A stretch of 12,828 nt of DNA. Origin: Eubacteriales bacterium (GTDB lineage Bacteria > Bacillota_A > Clostridia > Lachnospirales > Lachnospiraceae). The stretch is from the NCBI GenBank assembly GCA_030527765.1, contig JAUNAE010000065.1, positions 1-12,828 of the forward strand. Reading direction: 5' to 3'. A program made the translations under genes and the position numbers. Under the pieces are notes generated by a model that searched no databases, was not told the origin of the DNA, and saw only the letters and a list, made by a program, of their open reading frames with translations. Positions 12,773 through 12,828 of this stretch are shown piece after piece. Position 1 is the stretch's first letter; each line of letters begins with the position of its first letter.

Positions 12773-12828
12773 ATGATGCGTCAGGCACAGCAGAAACCGC
12801 CGAGCAGCAGTTCTACTATGTATAATCG
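12773..12828 (+). pseudogene. In-frame continuation of the zinc-ribbon/TPR protein past the stop
   Basis: The 18 complete codons after TAA 12770-12772 are in the same frame as the preceding gene and contain no stop up to the window edge. They encode a helix-like MMRQAQQ segment followed by a Pro/Ser-rich stretch, fitting the end of a TPR helix and a linker. This suggests a longer ancestral protein. A separate gene starting at ATG 12773 is less likely because no ribosome site precedes it. Confidence 0.4.

Overview
The window looks like a chromosomal segment of a gut-type Firmicute of the Clostridia, most likely Lachnospiraceae. This is inferred from moderate base composition, strong purine-rich Shine-Dalgarno sites, close packing of genes, and protein types common in that family: a Cys-rich DUF1284 protein, a BirA with an N-terminal helix-turn-helix (HTH), a long AlaX-type editing protein, AzlCD, a GlnQ-type transporter, short zinc-ribbon membrane proteins and an FHA-ABC fusion. 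No rRNA, tRNA, transposase, phage gene or CRISPR array was found.

Layout. (1) 1-432: DUF1284 Fe-S-type protein whose true start may lie outside the window, followed by a weak terminator. (2) 511-4743: a probable five-gene operon, birA - alaX - minimal amidohydrolase - azlC - azlD. It has an extended -10 promoter and closes at a perfect 14-bp bidirectional terminator shared with dapF. (3) 4843-5700: dapF on the minus strand. (4) 5701-6116: divergent promoters and a hairpin-rich leader. (5) 6117-8421: a three-gene polar amino acid ABC importer (binding protein, permease, ATPase). (6) 8392-8838: a CBS-pair protein on the minus strand, whose 3' end overlaps the ATPase gene. (7) 9023-9442: zinc-ribbon protein with two membrane helices. 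(8) 9440-9946: an unusually structured intergenic region with a flush four-way-junction palindrome, a long terminator hairpin and repeats also present before birA. (9) 9992-12385: a two-FHA ABC exporter resembling mycobacterial Rv1747 in architecture. (10) 12410-end: a zinc-ribbon/membrane/TPR protein interrupted by an in-frame stop, with plausible coding continuing beyond it.

The most unusual item is the binding protein at 6117-6890. After its signal peptide it carries the half that is normally C-terminal (the KSIDDLAG...LGTTGD lobe and the terminal helices). The half that is normally N-terminal (GTLVMATNAEF...TEDR...VIIVRK) comes second, joined by a linker of about 20 residues. The two halves together make one complete binding-protein fold, so this reads as a natural circular permutation and not a deletion or tandem fusion. 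It also lacks a lipobox cysteine. The second notable area is 9440-9946. Its four helices abut with no unpaired base at the junction, and a dispersed element of about 45-80 nt occurs there and in the birA 5' leader, with one apparent base-pair covariation.

Functionally the window combines amino acid and cofactor housekeeping (biotin ligase, mischarged-tRNA editing, branched-chain amino acid export, DAP/lysine synthesis, amino acid uptake) with the start of a separate membrane module built from zinc-ribbon proteins and a phosphothreonine-reading ABC exporter.
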